Part shown: in pieces, positions 9,034 to 16,829 of the stretch
How positions within the stretch are numbered: position 1 is the first letter of the stretch
Layout of the letters: every line of letters begins with the position of its first letter
Source: Pseudodesulfovibrio cashew
GTDB taxonomy: Bacteria > Desulfobacterota > Desulfovibrionia > Desulfovibrionales > Desulfovibrionaceae
Assembly (NCBI RefSeq): GCF_009762795.1
Contig: NZ_CP046400.1
Span: 3,845,951-3,909,950, forward strand
Length of the DNA stretch: 64,000 nucleotides
Reading direction: 5' to 3'
The notes under the pieces: model-generated
Databases searched by the model: none
Told to the model about the DNA's origin: nothing
Seen by the model: only the letters and a program-made list of their open reading frames with translations
Translations under genes and position numbers: made by a program

Positions 9034-9672
9034 TTACACCCGGTCGCTTAACAGGATACCGCCCCCCATGGCGATGAACAGGCCTCCGGTAATCTTGTCT
9101 ATTCTGCGGCCAAAATCCTTGAAAGAAAAGCGCCTTCCAAAGGAAGCGATCAGGTACGAATACCCCAGGTGGACTGTGGTTACGATGCCGCAGATCGTGA
9201 CAAACATAATCGAAAACTGCTCATAGGCAGGATGTGCGGCATCAAGAAACTGCGGCAAAAAGGCCGAGAGAAAAATCAGCGTCTTGGGATTGCTCGCGGA
9301 AACGCCGAACGCTTCCCAGAACAGGCTCCTGCCGGATCTGGCTGGTGACATTTCCGGATCGGTCTCCACCAAAACGGATTTCCTCTTACGGGAGGCCATC
9401 AGGTTCTTGATCCCCAAGTACACGAGATAGGCGCCGCCAATCGTTTTCATGATCACGAACCAGAAAGGCAACTCCTGGATGAGATGGCCGACACCGACAG
9501 CGACCAGGCAAACAATCAACAGCTGGCAGCACAAATTCCCCAATACGGTGACAAATGCGGACTTCCAACCGTGCCGGATACTGTTTTTCAGCACCAGCAA
9601 CACATTCGGCCCGGGCGACAGCGTCGTCACCAGATAGGCCAGAAAAAACATAATCCACATTTCGATCTTCAT
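9034..9672 (-). CDS. LysE/RhtB family amino-acid exporter
   Basis: A 212-residue LysE-superfamily translocator with six predicted membrane segments. The N-terminal signature TTLSPGPNVLLVL and the later SNPKTLIFLSAFLPQF are characteristic. These proteins export amino acids or their derivatives such as homoserine, threonine or lysine. The ATG at 9672 has GGAG six bases before it; an ATG eight codons earlier is less well placed. It stands alone, so the substrate cannot be inferred from neighbours. Confidence 0.88.
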   Translation of the reverse strand: MKIEMWIMFFLAYLVTTLSPGPNVLLVLKNSIRHGWKSAFVTVLGNLCCQLLIVCLVAVGVGHLIQELPFWFVIMKTIGGAYLVYLGIKNLMASRKRKSVLVETDPEMSPARSGRSLFWEAFGVSASNPKTLIFLSAFLPQFLDAAHPAYEQFSIMFVTICGIVTTVHLGYSYLIASFGRRFSFKDFGRRIDKITGGLFIAMGGGILLSDRV

Positions 9673-9858
9673 ACGGATCTCCAAGAGAACGGCCACCCAG
9701 GAACAAGCTGATCTAAGCCGTTTAAAATTATATCACAATCGTGAACAACTCACGCCAGTGCAGCGTATTTGAAATACCCCACGCAAGACGAGAGCAAAGA
9801 TGGACAGTGTGCGTTATTCCGCCGGAAGTCAAACCTGGCTTCAATTTGCCAATGGACT

Positions 9859-9893
9859 AAAAAAAAGGCTCAGGAGAAAACCCTCCCAAGCCT
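9859..9893 (-). terminator. Terminator after the MerR gene
   Basis: On the minus strand an AGGCT/AGCCT outer stem with an inner GGAG/CTCC stem ends in a run of T (A-tract at 9859-9866). It lies about 50 bases beyond the stop of the regulator gene. Confidence 0.75.
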
Positions 9894-9941
9894 TTGCAAC
9901 TATTTGTGAAGCCTGACCAGCTCGCGCCCAAGGCGGTTGGG

Positions 9942-10847
9942 TCAGGTCGCCTGTTCGCCACCTCTTTTGCGGGAGGCCTTGATAAGTATTTCGGTAACGT
10001 ACCGGGCAGAGTTGCGGGTGGTCCAGTAATCGGTCACGTAGCGCTCGTAAACCTCCTCGGCCAGATCATACCCCTTTTCCCGCGCCCAGCAGGATATCTT
10101 GCGATAGGTTTCGTGGATGCTCTCGTGCGGCCCGAGATGGTAGCAGGAAACCATCATCTGTCCCCCGAAATGATAGGCGTGCTTGTCCTTGACCGGCATG
10201 AGCGGCTTCTGGAGAATCTTTACCGGCTGCGCCCTGTTTTCGACCCGGTCCTGCATGGAGGAAAAACGAATCAGCACCGGACCGGTGGTCTCGTTGCCCA
10301 GCGACTCGATGTAATTGGTGAACTCCAGGTTGATGATGGAGCCCTCAATGTCGTTTTCGAACACTTGATCGTAATACAGGAGGGTTGAGGAATCGACGAA
10401 CTTGGACCCCACTTCACTGATATCGTTTTCCAAGACGGTCTCCGCCTCCTGGATGAGTGCATGCCAGTCCTTGACCGAGACGCACTTGCGCCGGATCATC
10501 TCCTGCTCCGTCTCCAGCTCACTGATCTTGTCCTGAAAACGGCGCTGGAGCCGACGGTAGACGTTCTTCGAGTCGCCCTTGATGAACTCCTTCATCTCCT
10601 CCAGGCTGAACCCCATCTGCTTGTAATACTTGATTACGGGAACCGCGAGCAGGGACTCGTAGGTATAGTAGCGGTAGTTGTTGTAGTCGTGCCGCTGCGA
10701 AGGGATCAGGCCTATCTCGTCATAATAACGCAGGGTCTTCCGGGACATGTTGCAGATCTTGCTCATGTCGCCGATGAAATAGCGGGACTTGGGTTTTACC
10801 ATGTTCTCAGCGCTCTCCCGGATAACGCCTTCTTCAACCGTGGGCAT
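9942..10847 (-). CDS. MerR family regulator with GyrI-like effector domain
   Basis: A 301-residue regulator. An N-terminal MerR winged helix (YFIGDMSKICNMSRKTLRYYDE) is followed by a coiled-coil segment (about 85-120) and a C-terminal GyrI/BmrR-like ligand-binding domain. The start at 10847 lies two bases past the lipA stop and has GGGGAGG seven bases upstream, so translation is probably coupled to lipA; an internal ATG at 10802 is an alternative. Being the last gene of an OsmC-lpd-gcvH-lipA operon, it may sense a small molecule linked to lipoate or glycine metabolism, but no ligand can be named. A strong terminator follows. Confidence 0.82.
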   Translation of the reverse strand: MPTVEEGVIRESAENMVKPKSRYFIGDMSKICNMSRKTLRYYDEIGLIPSQRHDYNNYRYYTYESLLAVPVIKYYKQMGFSLEEMKEFIKGDSKNVYRRLQRRFQDKISELETEQEMIRRKCVSVKDWHALIQEAETVLENDISEVGSKFVDSSTLLYYDQVFENDIEGSIINLEFTNYIESLGNETTGPVLIRFSSMQDRVENRAQPVKILQKPLMPVKDKHAYHFGGQMMVSCYHLGPHESIHETYRKISCWAREKGYDLAEEVYERYVTDYWTTRNSARYVTEILIKASRKRGGEQAT

Positions 10848-10848
10848 C

Positions 10849-11733
10849 CTATGCCTCCCCCTTGCCGATCCCGGCAAACAGGGCCGCATTGTAGGACGAC
10901 CGGACCAGGGGGGCGGAATACATGTGCGCGACCCCCTTCTCCTCACCGTGGCGGGCGTATTCACGAAACACGTCGGGGTGGACGTAGCGAACCACTGCCG
11001 GGTGGCTCATGGACGGGCGCATGTATTGCCCGACGGTCACTATGTCGCAGCCGACGGCGGAAAGGTCTTCGATGACGCCGAGCACCTCGTCATCCGTTTC
11101 GCCCAGGCCGACCATGAGGCCGGATTTGGCCACGCAACCGGCACGCTTGACGCGCGCGATAAGTTCGAGGCTCTGAGCGTAGTCCGCCTGGGGCCTGATA
11201 TCCGGATAATGCGCGGGGGCGGTCTCCACGTTGTGGTTGATGACATCCGGGCAGGCCTCGATGACCTGACGCAGGGCGTCCCCGTCCCCCTGGAAATCGG
11301 GAATAAGGACTTCGATGGTGGTCTCGGGCAACACGGCGCGAATGGCCCGGATGGTAGCGGCGAAATGTCCTGCGCCGCCGTCGGGGAGGTCGTCACGGGT
11401 GACCGAGGTGACCACCGCATGCTTGAGGGACAGCCGACGAGCGGCCTCGGCGACGCGGGCCGGCTCCGATGGGTCGAGAGGAGCCATTTCGCCGCTCTGG
11501 ATATTGCAGAAGGCGCAGTTGCGGGTGCAGGTGTCGCCCATGATCAGAAAGGTTGCCGTGTGCTCGGAAAAGCACTCGAACATGTTCGGACACTTGGCGC
11601 TCTGGCAGACGGTGTGCAGGTCGAGGTCGGCCACCAGTTCACGGGTGGCCGTATAGGTCCGGTTGCAGGGAATCCTGACCTTGAGCCAAGGAGGCAGACG
11701 CAGGTGCGTTTCGGATGTTTCGGAAGAGCGCAT
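10849..11733 (-). CDS. lipA: Lipoyl synthase
   Basis: A 294-residue radical SAM enzyme that inserts two sulfurs into the octanoyl chain of a carrier protein such as GcvH. The auxiliary cluster ligands C43, C48 and C54 (CQSAKCPNMFEC), the radical SAM triad C69-x3-C73-x2-C76 (CTRNCAFC) and the C-terminal RSSY motif are all present, as in authentic LipA. It lies directly downstream of gcvH, its likely substrate, and is followed without a gap by a MerR regulator. No lipB is visible in the window. Confidence 0.97.
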   Translation of the reverse strand: MRSSETSETHLRLPPWLKVRIPCNRTYTATRELVADLDLHTVCQSAKCPNMFECFSEHTATFLIMGDTCTRNCAFCNIQSGEMAPLDPSEPARVAEAARRLSLKHAVVTSVTRDDLPDGGAGHFAATIRAIRAVLPETTIEVLIPDFQGDGDALRQVIEACPDVINHNVETAPAHYPDIRPQADYAQSLELIARVKRAGCVAKSGLMVGLGETDDEVLGVIEDLSAVGCDIVTVGQYMRPSMSHPAVVRYVHPDVFREYARHGEEKGVAHMYSAPLVRSSYNAALFAGIGKGEA

Positions 11734-11896
11734 TGTTGACCTCCTGCAATGGAAGGATGCATGGCCGGGGCCTTGCCCTGAAAAGGCTGTGGCTTTGTCG
11801 GGCAGGCCCCGGTATCAGGAACGGTTTCGAGGGCGTGAAGCCGCTCCAGGTTACCCCCATGCCTTGCGCCGGCATAAGGGTCGGGGTCGGATTGAG

Positions 11897-12286
11897 TTAC
11901 TTGATTTGCGCCTCATAGTCGGCGTTGCTCAGCAACTGGGACTTGTCGGCCTCGGCCTCCACGGTGATGCGGAGCATCCAGCCGTCGCCATAGGGGGAAG
12001 TGTTGACCTGGGACGGGTCGTCCTCCAGGCTGGAGTTCACTTCGGTGACGGTGCCGTTGATGGGCATGTACAGGCTGGATACGGCCTTGATGGACTCAAC
12101 GGTGCCGAATTCTTCACCGGCGGCAAAGGATGCTCCGGTCTCGGGCAGGTCCACGAAGGCGACCTCGCCGAGCTGTTCCTGGGCGAAATCGGAGATGCCG
12201 ACAACGGCGGAGCCGTCTTCGGCGATGCGGACCCAGGTGTGCTCGGGGTGGTACAGGACGTCGTTGGGGAAAGTCAGTTCACTCAT
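11897..12286 (-). CDS. gcvH: Glycine cleavage system H protein (lipoyl carrier)
   Basis: A 129-residue lipoyl carrier of normal length. The lipoylation motif ESIKAVS places the modified lysine at residue 67. It shuttles the aminomethyl group between P, T and L proteins of glycine cleavage. Upstream is a lipoamide dehydrogenase and downstream lipA, but no P or T protein genes are in the window, so they must be elsewhere or this H protein serves another lipoate-dependent process. Confidence 0.95.
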   Translation of the reverse strand: MSELTFPNDVLYHPEHTWVRIAEDGSAVVGISDFAQEQLGEVAFVDLPETGASFAAGEEFGTVESIKAVSSLYMPINGTVTEVNSSLEDDPSQVNTSPYGDGWMLRITVEAEADKSQLLSNADYEAQIK

Positions 12287-12331
12287 GATTATCTCCTATG
12301 ATGATGCGATGTTGGTGGTACGATCTCCGCT

Positions 12332-13747
12332 TCAGCTACCCTGAAGCCAGCGCTCGCTTGCCTCGTACAGTCCTTCTGCGAGGGTCGGGTGCGCGTGGAT
12401 GGTGTGCGCGAGATCAGTGGCGGTGAGGCCCTTGTTGATGGCCAGGGCGGCCTCGGCAATGAGATCGGTGGCGTGAGCTCCGGCGATATGGCATCCAAGG
12501 ACCTTGCCGCTGCCCTGCTCGCAGATCAGCTTGAACATCCCGGGCAGTTCGCCCATGGCCTGCGCCTTGCCAAGCTCGCGGAACTGGAAGACTTCGGTGC
12601 GGACATCATGCCCTTTGGCGATGGCCTCGGACTCGGACAGACCGACGGTGCCGATCTCGGGAGAGGTAAAAATACCGGCAGGGATGACGCTGTAGTCCAG
12701 CGTCCTGTTTTCGCCGAAACAGTTGGCAACGGCGCACAATCCCTCTGCAGAGGCGACATGGGCCAACATGACGCGCGCCGGGCCGAGCGCGTCGCCGATG
12801 GCGTAAACGCCATCCACGGAAGTGCGCATGCCCTGGTCGGCCTTGATCCAGCCCCGACCGTCGGTCTCGACACCGGCCTCTTCCAGCTTCAGCCCGCCGG
12901 AATTGGGAACACGCCCCACGGCCACAAGCACCATGTCCGCCTCAAGAGTGAAATCAGGGCCGTCAGCCCCTTCCACAAAGGGCGAAGCGCCGATGACGCA
13001 GGTGACCTTTCCGTTTTCGACGGTCGCGCTTTTCACGGTCTTGGCCAGCTCGCACTTGATACGGTGTTTCTTGGCCTCGCGCTGGAGCAATCGGCTCATG
13101 TCCTCGTCCACAGACGGGATGGGCAAGAGACGGTCAAGCCCCTCGACAATGGTCACTTCCGCTCCGAAGGCACGGTAGATGAACGCCAGTTCGCACCCGA
13201 TCACGCCGCCGCCGACGATGACCATGCGCTCGGGCACGTGATCAAGGTTGAGGGCGTCGTCGCTGTTGATGATATGCGTATGATCGACGGGCAGGGACGG
13301 CAGGTCGAGCGTGCTGGAACCGGTGGAGATGATGATGTTGTCGTTCTTGATCTCCTCGGTGCCCTCTTCCGTGCGAACCAGGACGGTGCGGTCGGCCGTC
13401 AATTCAGCGACCCCGCGCACGATGCGGATATTCAGGGAAGCGCAGGTCTTCTCGAGGCCGCCGCACAAGACTTTGCGAACGCGATCCTTGCGTGCGACCA
13501 CGGCGCTCATGTCCGCCTGGAAAGAGGTCGCTTCACCGGAGGTAATGCCGAACTCCTTGAGCCGGTTGGCGGTCTCAAGGGCTTCGGCGGAAGACTTCAG
13601 CGTTTTGGTGGGAATGCAACCGGTGTTGAGACAGGTTCCGCCGACGGAGGCCTTTTCGACCAGGGTGACCCGAGCGCCGCGGCGGGCTGCCTCAAATGCG
13701 GCGACGTATCCCCCCGGCCCCGCGCCTATGATCGTGATGGAAGGCAT
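12332..13747 (-). CDS. lpd: Dihydrolipoamide dehydrogenase
   Basis: A 471-residue flavoprotein disulfide reductase. The FAD motif GAGPGGYVAA is at residues 8-17 and the redox disulfide is C39/C44 in GGTCLNTGCIPTK; the C-terminal dimer domain with the HAHPTLAE catalytic His-Glu motif is intact. It reoxidises the dihydrolipoyl arm of GcvH with NAD+. The operon order OsmC-like, lpd, gcvH, lipA puts the enzyme, its carrier and the carrier's maturation factor together. Confidence 0.95.
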   Translation of the reverse strand: MPSITIIGAGPGGYVAAFEAARRGARVTLVEKASVGGTCLNTGCIPTKTLKSSAEALETANRLKEFGITSGEATSFQADMSAVVARKDRVRKVLCGGLEKTCASLNIRIVRGVAELTADRTVLVRTEEGTEEIKNDNIIISTGSSTLDLPSLPVDHTHIINSDDALNLDHVPERMVIVGGGVIGCELAFIYRAFGAEVTIVEGLDRLLPIPSVDEDMSRLLQREAKKHRIKCELAKTVKSATVENGKVTCVIGASPFVEGADGPDFTLEADMVLVAVGRVPNSGGLKLEEAGVETDGRGWIKADQGMRTSVDGVYAIGDALGPARVMLAHVASAEGLCAVANCFGENRTLDYSVIPAGIFTSPEIGTVGLSESEAIAKGHDVRTEVFQFRELGKAQAMGELPGMFKLICEQGSGKVLGCHIAGAHATDLIAEAALAINKGLTATDLAHTIHAHPTLAEGLYEASERWLQGS

Positions 13748-13789
13748 GTGTACTCCTCTTTTACTGTGGTTTTCCCCATAAAAGGGAGC

Positions 13790-14218
13790 TTAGTCTTCTT
13801 CCAGGTGCATGTTGTAGGTTACGGGAAATGCGTTGTGCAGGGAGGCGGTGACAAGACAGCCCTGCTTCATGATCTTTTCCACGCGATCAAAAATGAAGCC
13901 GTACTCCTCATCCATGTAGACGGTCACGTCCAGGACGATACCGGTGACACGCGCCCGCTTCTTCTCGTCCAGGCCGGTCTCCAGAGTGGCGGTTCCGGTA
14001 ATGCGGTCATAGGTGGCGCCGCGAGTTTCCAGAGCCTTGCCCAGCGCGCCGCAGAAGCAGTAAAGGGCTGCGGATGCGAGAAACTGCTTGGCGGTGCCGC
14101 CGCGCTCGTCCTCGGGAACGCCTTCATAATTTATGTCGATATCGCCAAGGATCTTGGATCCGGTGTGAATGGTCTGTTTTTCGCCTTCACGATCGTAGGA
14201 AACGATAACTTCAGCCAT
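13790..14218 (-). CDS. OsmC family thiol peroxidase-like protein
   Basis: A 142-residue OsmC/Ohr-fold protein. Two family cysteine regions are visible: LYCFCGAL and GCLVTASLHNAF. OsmC proteins reduce organic hydroperoxides with thiol or lipoyl electrons; some family members use dihydrolipoamide and lipoamide dehydrogenase as reductant, which gives a natural link to the next gene, lpd. The ATG at 14218 has GGGAGAA upstream; a longer frame to 14392 has no ribosome site and reads through low-complexity upstream sequence. Confidence 0.85.
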   Translation of the reverse strand: MAEVIVSYDREGEKQTIHTGSKILGDIDINYEGVPEDERGGTAKQFLASAALYCFCGALGKALETRGATYDRITGTATLETGLDEKKRARVTGIVLDVTVYMDEEYGFIFDRVEKIMKQGCLVTASLHNAFPVTYNMHLEED

Positions 14219-14441
14219 GGTTGTTCTCCCTTGTGATTTTTTAAACGAGGCCGTTTGTGGCGAGCCGATAGCACAGTCCATGCCAACCGGCTCAATCGCT
14301 ATGGGGGTGGGGACGCATCCTTGGAGAGGACACATCTTCAACGCAGGATTGGACAGATGCAGCCCTCCGGAAACGACTAAGTTGTCGTGCACGACAGGAG
14401 ATGAATTAGGAAATACAAATGATTGCGGCAGAATAGAGGGA

Positions 14442-14459
14442 TGCGACAGATAAGTCGCA
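14442..14459. promoter_or_regulatory. Palindromic activator site 1 (TGCGAC-N6-GTCGCA)
   Basis: Perfect 6+6 inverted repeat with a 6-base AT-rich centre (AGATAA). Same geometry as the sites near the activator gene at 21.1 kb and near 22.6 kb, so it is probably a remote upstream activating sequence for that activator. It is about 545 bases from the -24/-12 promoter. Confidence 0.65.
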
Positions 14460-14839
14460 CCTTACACCAGAACCCGGAAAGCGAGCAGACAATCCCTCCA
14501 TCCCAATGAAAAAACGGCATATTTACTGCTCGCCAGAACAGACGACAGAAATGTCGGCATGAGTGGCCCACTCAACCCGACAGCGCCGCCGCCCACCTCC
14601 CATAGCGATTCCATTCCCGGCCAAGGGACTGCAAACATCGATGGATAAGAGCCATGAGCATCAAATAATAAATGCTCAAGACAACTCGATAGAGCACAAT
14701 ACGTTTGTAACGGCCCCGCCTGGCGCATCACCAGATCCGCTATTCATACATTTACATTATATACCCGGATGCCAGGCTGAGTCAGCATGAGGAGAGCCGC
14801 GTTTTCACCGCGCGAAAAGGGAGACGAATTTATCGCATT

Positions 14840-14857
14840 TGCGACTAAATTGTCGCC
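14840..14857. promoter_or_regulatory. Palindromic activator site 2 (TGCGAC-N6-GTCGCC)
   Basis: Inverted repeat with one mismatch and centre TAAATT. It lies 50 bases left of site 3, so the pair could bind cooperating dimers. Confidence 0.7.
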
Positions 14858-14906
14858 ACGACACAACAGGCTGTAATCATGTATATTTTGCTTAAACCTG
14901 GCGATT

Positions 14907-14924
14907 TGCGACGAAAATGTCGCA
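14907..14924. promoter_or_regulatory. Palindromic activator site 3 (TGCGAC-N6-GTCGCA)
   Basis: Perfect inverted repeat with centre GAAAAT, 80 bases upstream of the -24 element at 15004. This is the usual distance for an enhancer bound by a sigma-54 activator. Confidence 0.75.
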
Positions 14925-15003
14925 GAATGGTGCCGTAAACAGGGGCTCCCGTTTGCGCTCCTTTTCACAATCCGTACAGGCATTTTGCCGGATTGACACA
15001 GTT

Positions 15004-15019
15004 TGGCCTGCATATTGCT
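15004..15019 (+). promoter_or_regulatory. Sigma-54 promoter of the BCCT gene
   Basis: TGGC-N7-TTGC with exact consensus spacing (TGGC at 15004-15007, TTGC at 15015-15018). It would start transcription near 15030, leaving a leader of about 140 bases before the ATG at 15171. Confidence 0.75.
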
Positions 15020-15170
15020 CAAGGGGTGCGGCGGTTGTCAGGGGAGTAGGTGCTCCCCTACATGAAATGCCGCTTTTGAGACCATGGTCAGTCCAAGCTA
15101 CAACTCTAAACATGGTTCGGTGGCGCATATGGCGCACCACCGGATCGCCAGCACCCACATTGGAGGAGGT

Positions 15171-16724
15171 ATGGCCCAAAACGGCACCGGCGAAGGTGTA
15201 GATCTTCGACCTGATAAGAAAATCCTTATCCCCGCAACTCTGGTTCTGATCGGCATCATCGCCTGTTCAATTCTCTTCACCGAGCAAAGTGAAAATTTTC
15301 TCAAAACCGTATACGGCGTGTTCGCCCACACCACTGGCACGTGGTACCTCTGGGCAACCGTCGGCATGATGCTCCTCTCGGGATTCTTCATGTTCTCCAG
15401 ATACGGCGAGATCAAGTTCGGCGAGGATGACGAGAAACCCGAATTCAACAACTACTCTTGGATCGCCATGATGTTCTGCTCCGGTGTTGCCGGCGCGGTC
15501 ATGTTCTGGTCCATTGTCGAGCCCCTGTTCAACCTGGCCTATCCGCCCCAGTTCGCGGAACCGCTCTCCCGAGAGTCCTTTGAGTGGGCCATGTCCTATG
15601 TGCTTCTTCACTGGGGTCCGGTTACCTGGCCCTGGTACATGGTTACGGCCCTGCCCATCTGCTACATGTACTACAAGCGCAAGAAGCCTGTTCTGCGCAT
15701 CAGCGCCACGGCGGAACCGGTCATCGGCAAGAAGGCGAACGGCGCCATCGGCAAGGGCATCGAGGTCTTCTTCATCATTGGCCTGATGTTCTCCAACGCG
15801 GCGGTCATGGGCGTGTCCGTGCCCATCGTCAACCACGCCCTCGGCGCGGTTCTGGGAATCGAGCCGAGCTTCACCATGGAGCTCATCGTTCTGGCCGTCT
15901 CCGCTGTCATCTTCACCGCGTCCGTTTCCCTGGGGCTCAAGAAAGGCATCAAGATCCTGTCCGACACCAACGTGTGCATCGCGCTGGCCATGGTCTTCTT
16001 CTGCTTCGTCGTGGGACCGACCGTGTTCATCGTGGACAACTTCACCAGCTCCTTCGGCCACATGATCAGCAACTTCTGGGACATGATCTTCTGGACCGAT
16101 CCGTACACCGAAGGTTCCTTCCCGCAGGATTGGACCATCTTCTACGCACTGTGGATGGCCTCCTACGGTCCCTTCATGGGCCTGTTCATCGCCCGCATCT
16201 CCCGTGGCCGCTCCGTGCGCCAGGTGGTTGCAATGGGCCTGGCAGGCGGCATCGCAGGCTCCTACATGATCCACGCCGTGTTCGGCGGCTACACCATGTT
16301 CGCGCAGCTTAACGGCATCGTGGACGCAGTGGGCATCCTCAAGGCAAGCGGTGGCCCGGCCGCCCTGGTCGCGACCCTGAACAGTCTGCCCATGGGACAC
16401 TTCGTCCTTATCGGCTACTGCATCTTCTCGACCATCTTCCTGGCCACCTCCGTGGACTCCTGCGCCTATGTCATCTCCTGCGCAGCCACCACGAAGCTGG
16501 AACCCGGTCACGAGCCCACTCGCGGACACCGCTTCTACTGGGCCGCCATCCAGGCAGGCCTGGCATTGGCCGCCATCACCCTCGGCGGACTCGGACCAGT
16601 CAAGATCTTCGCGAACTTTGCGGGCGCATTGATGCTGATCCCCATCGCCTTTGCCGTTGCCGCCTGGTTCAAGATGACCAAGGAAGACGACGCCCTGGTC
16701 AAGTACTGCAAGACCAAAGAATAA
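15171..16724 (+). CDS. BCCT family betaine/carnitine/choline transporter
   Basis: A 517-residue membrane protein of the betaine-choline-carnitine transporter family with 12 predicted segments. The tryptophan-rich substrate region is seen in HWGPVTWPWYMV and MFWSIVEP, and the overall pattern is close to CaiT-like members with a short N-terminus and no long osmosensing C-terminal tail. The substrate is probably a quaternary amine, which could feed the choline microcompartment encoded 10-24 kb away. The ATG at 15171 follows GGAGGAGGT directly; earlier ATGs are less well placed. Expression is likely sigma-54 dependent (promoter at 15004, activator sites upstream). Confidence 0.9.
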   Translation: MAQNGTGEGVDLRPDKKILIPATLVLIGIIACSILFTEQSENFLKTVYGVFAHTTGTWYLWATVGMMLLSGFFMFSRYGEIKFGEDDEKPEFNNYSWIAMMFCSGVAGAVMFWSIVEPLFNLAYPPQFAEPLSRESFEWAMSYVLLHWGPVTWPWYMVTALPICYMYYKRKKPVLRISATAEPVIGKKANGAIGKGIEVFFIIGLMFSNAAVMGVSVPIVNHALGAVLGIEPSFTMELIVLAVSAVIFTASVSLGLKKGIKILSDTNVCIALAMVFFCFVVGPTVFIVDNFTSSFGHMISNFWDMIFWTDPYTEGSFPQDWTIFYALWMASYGPFMGLFIARISRGRSVRQVVAMGLAGGIAGSYMIHAVFGGYTMFAQLNGIVDAVGILKASGGPAALVATLNSLPMGHFVLIGYCIFSTIFLATSVDSCAYVISCAATTKLEPGHEPTRGHRFYWAAIQAGLALAAITLGGLGPVKIFANFAGALMLIPIAFAVAAWFKMTKEDDALVKYCKTKE

Positions 16725-16748
16725 CCCTGACAAAACCATACCTGAAGT

Positions 16749-16779
16749 GGGTCCGGCTCCCGGCTATGAAGCCGGACCC
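16749..16779 (+). terminator. Hairpin after the BCCT gene
   Basis: Ten-bp stem (16749-16758 with 16770-16779) followed by a pyrimidine-rich TCTTCT tract. It is probably a terminator or attenuator before the phosphodiesterase gene. Confidence 0.6.
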
Positions 16780-16829
16780 TCTTCTATACCCTATTAATAA
16801 TATAACATATTGAAATCAAAGGAGAAAAT

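Larger units (their letters stand above)
14219..15170. other. Long divergent regulatory region between OsmC and BCCT genes
   Basis: A 950-base spacer without a credible gene. It carries three palindromes of the GCGAC-N6-GTCGC type (14442, 14840, 14907) and a -24/-12 promoter (15004), all listed separately. Confidence 0.7.

Noticed and set aside
12389..14236. 615-residue plus-strand frame over lpd
   Set aside because: Shadow of lpd and OsmC genes, no ribosome site.
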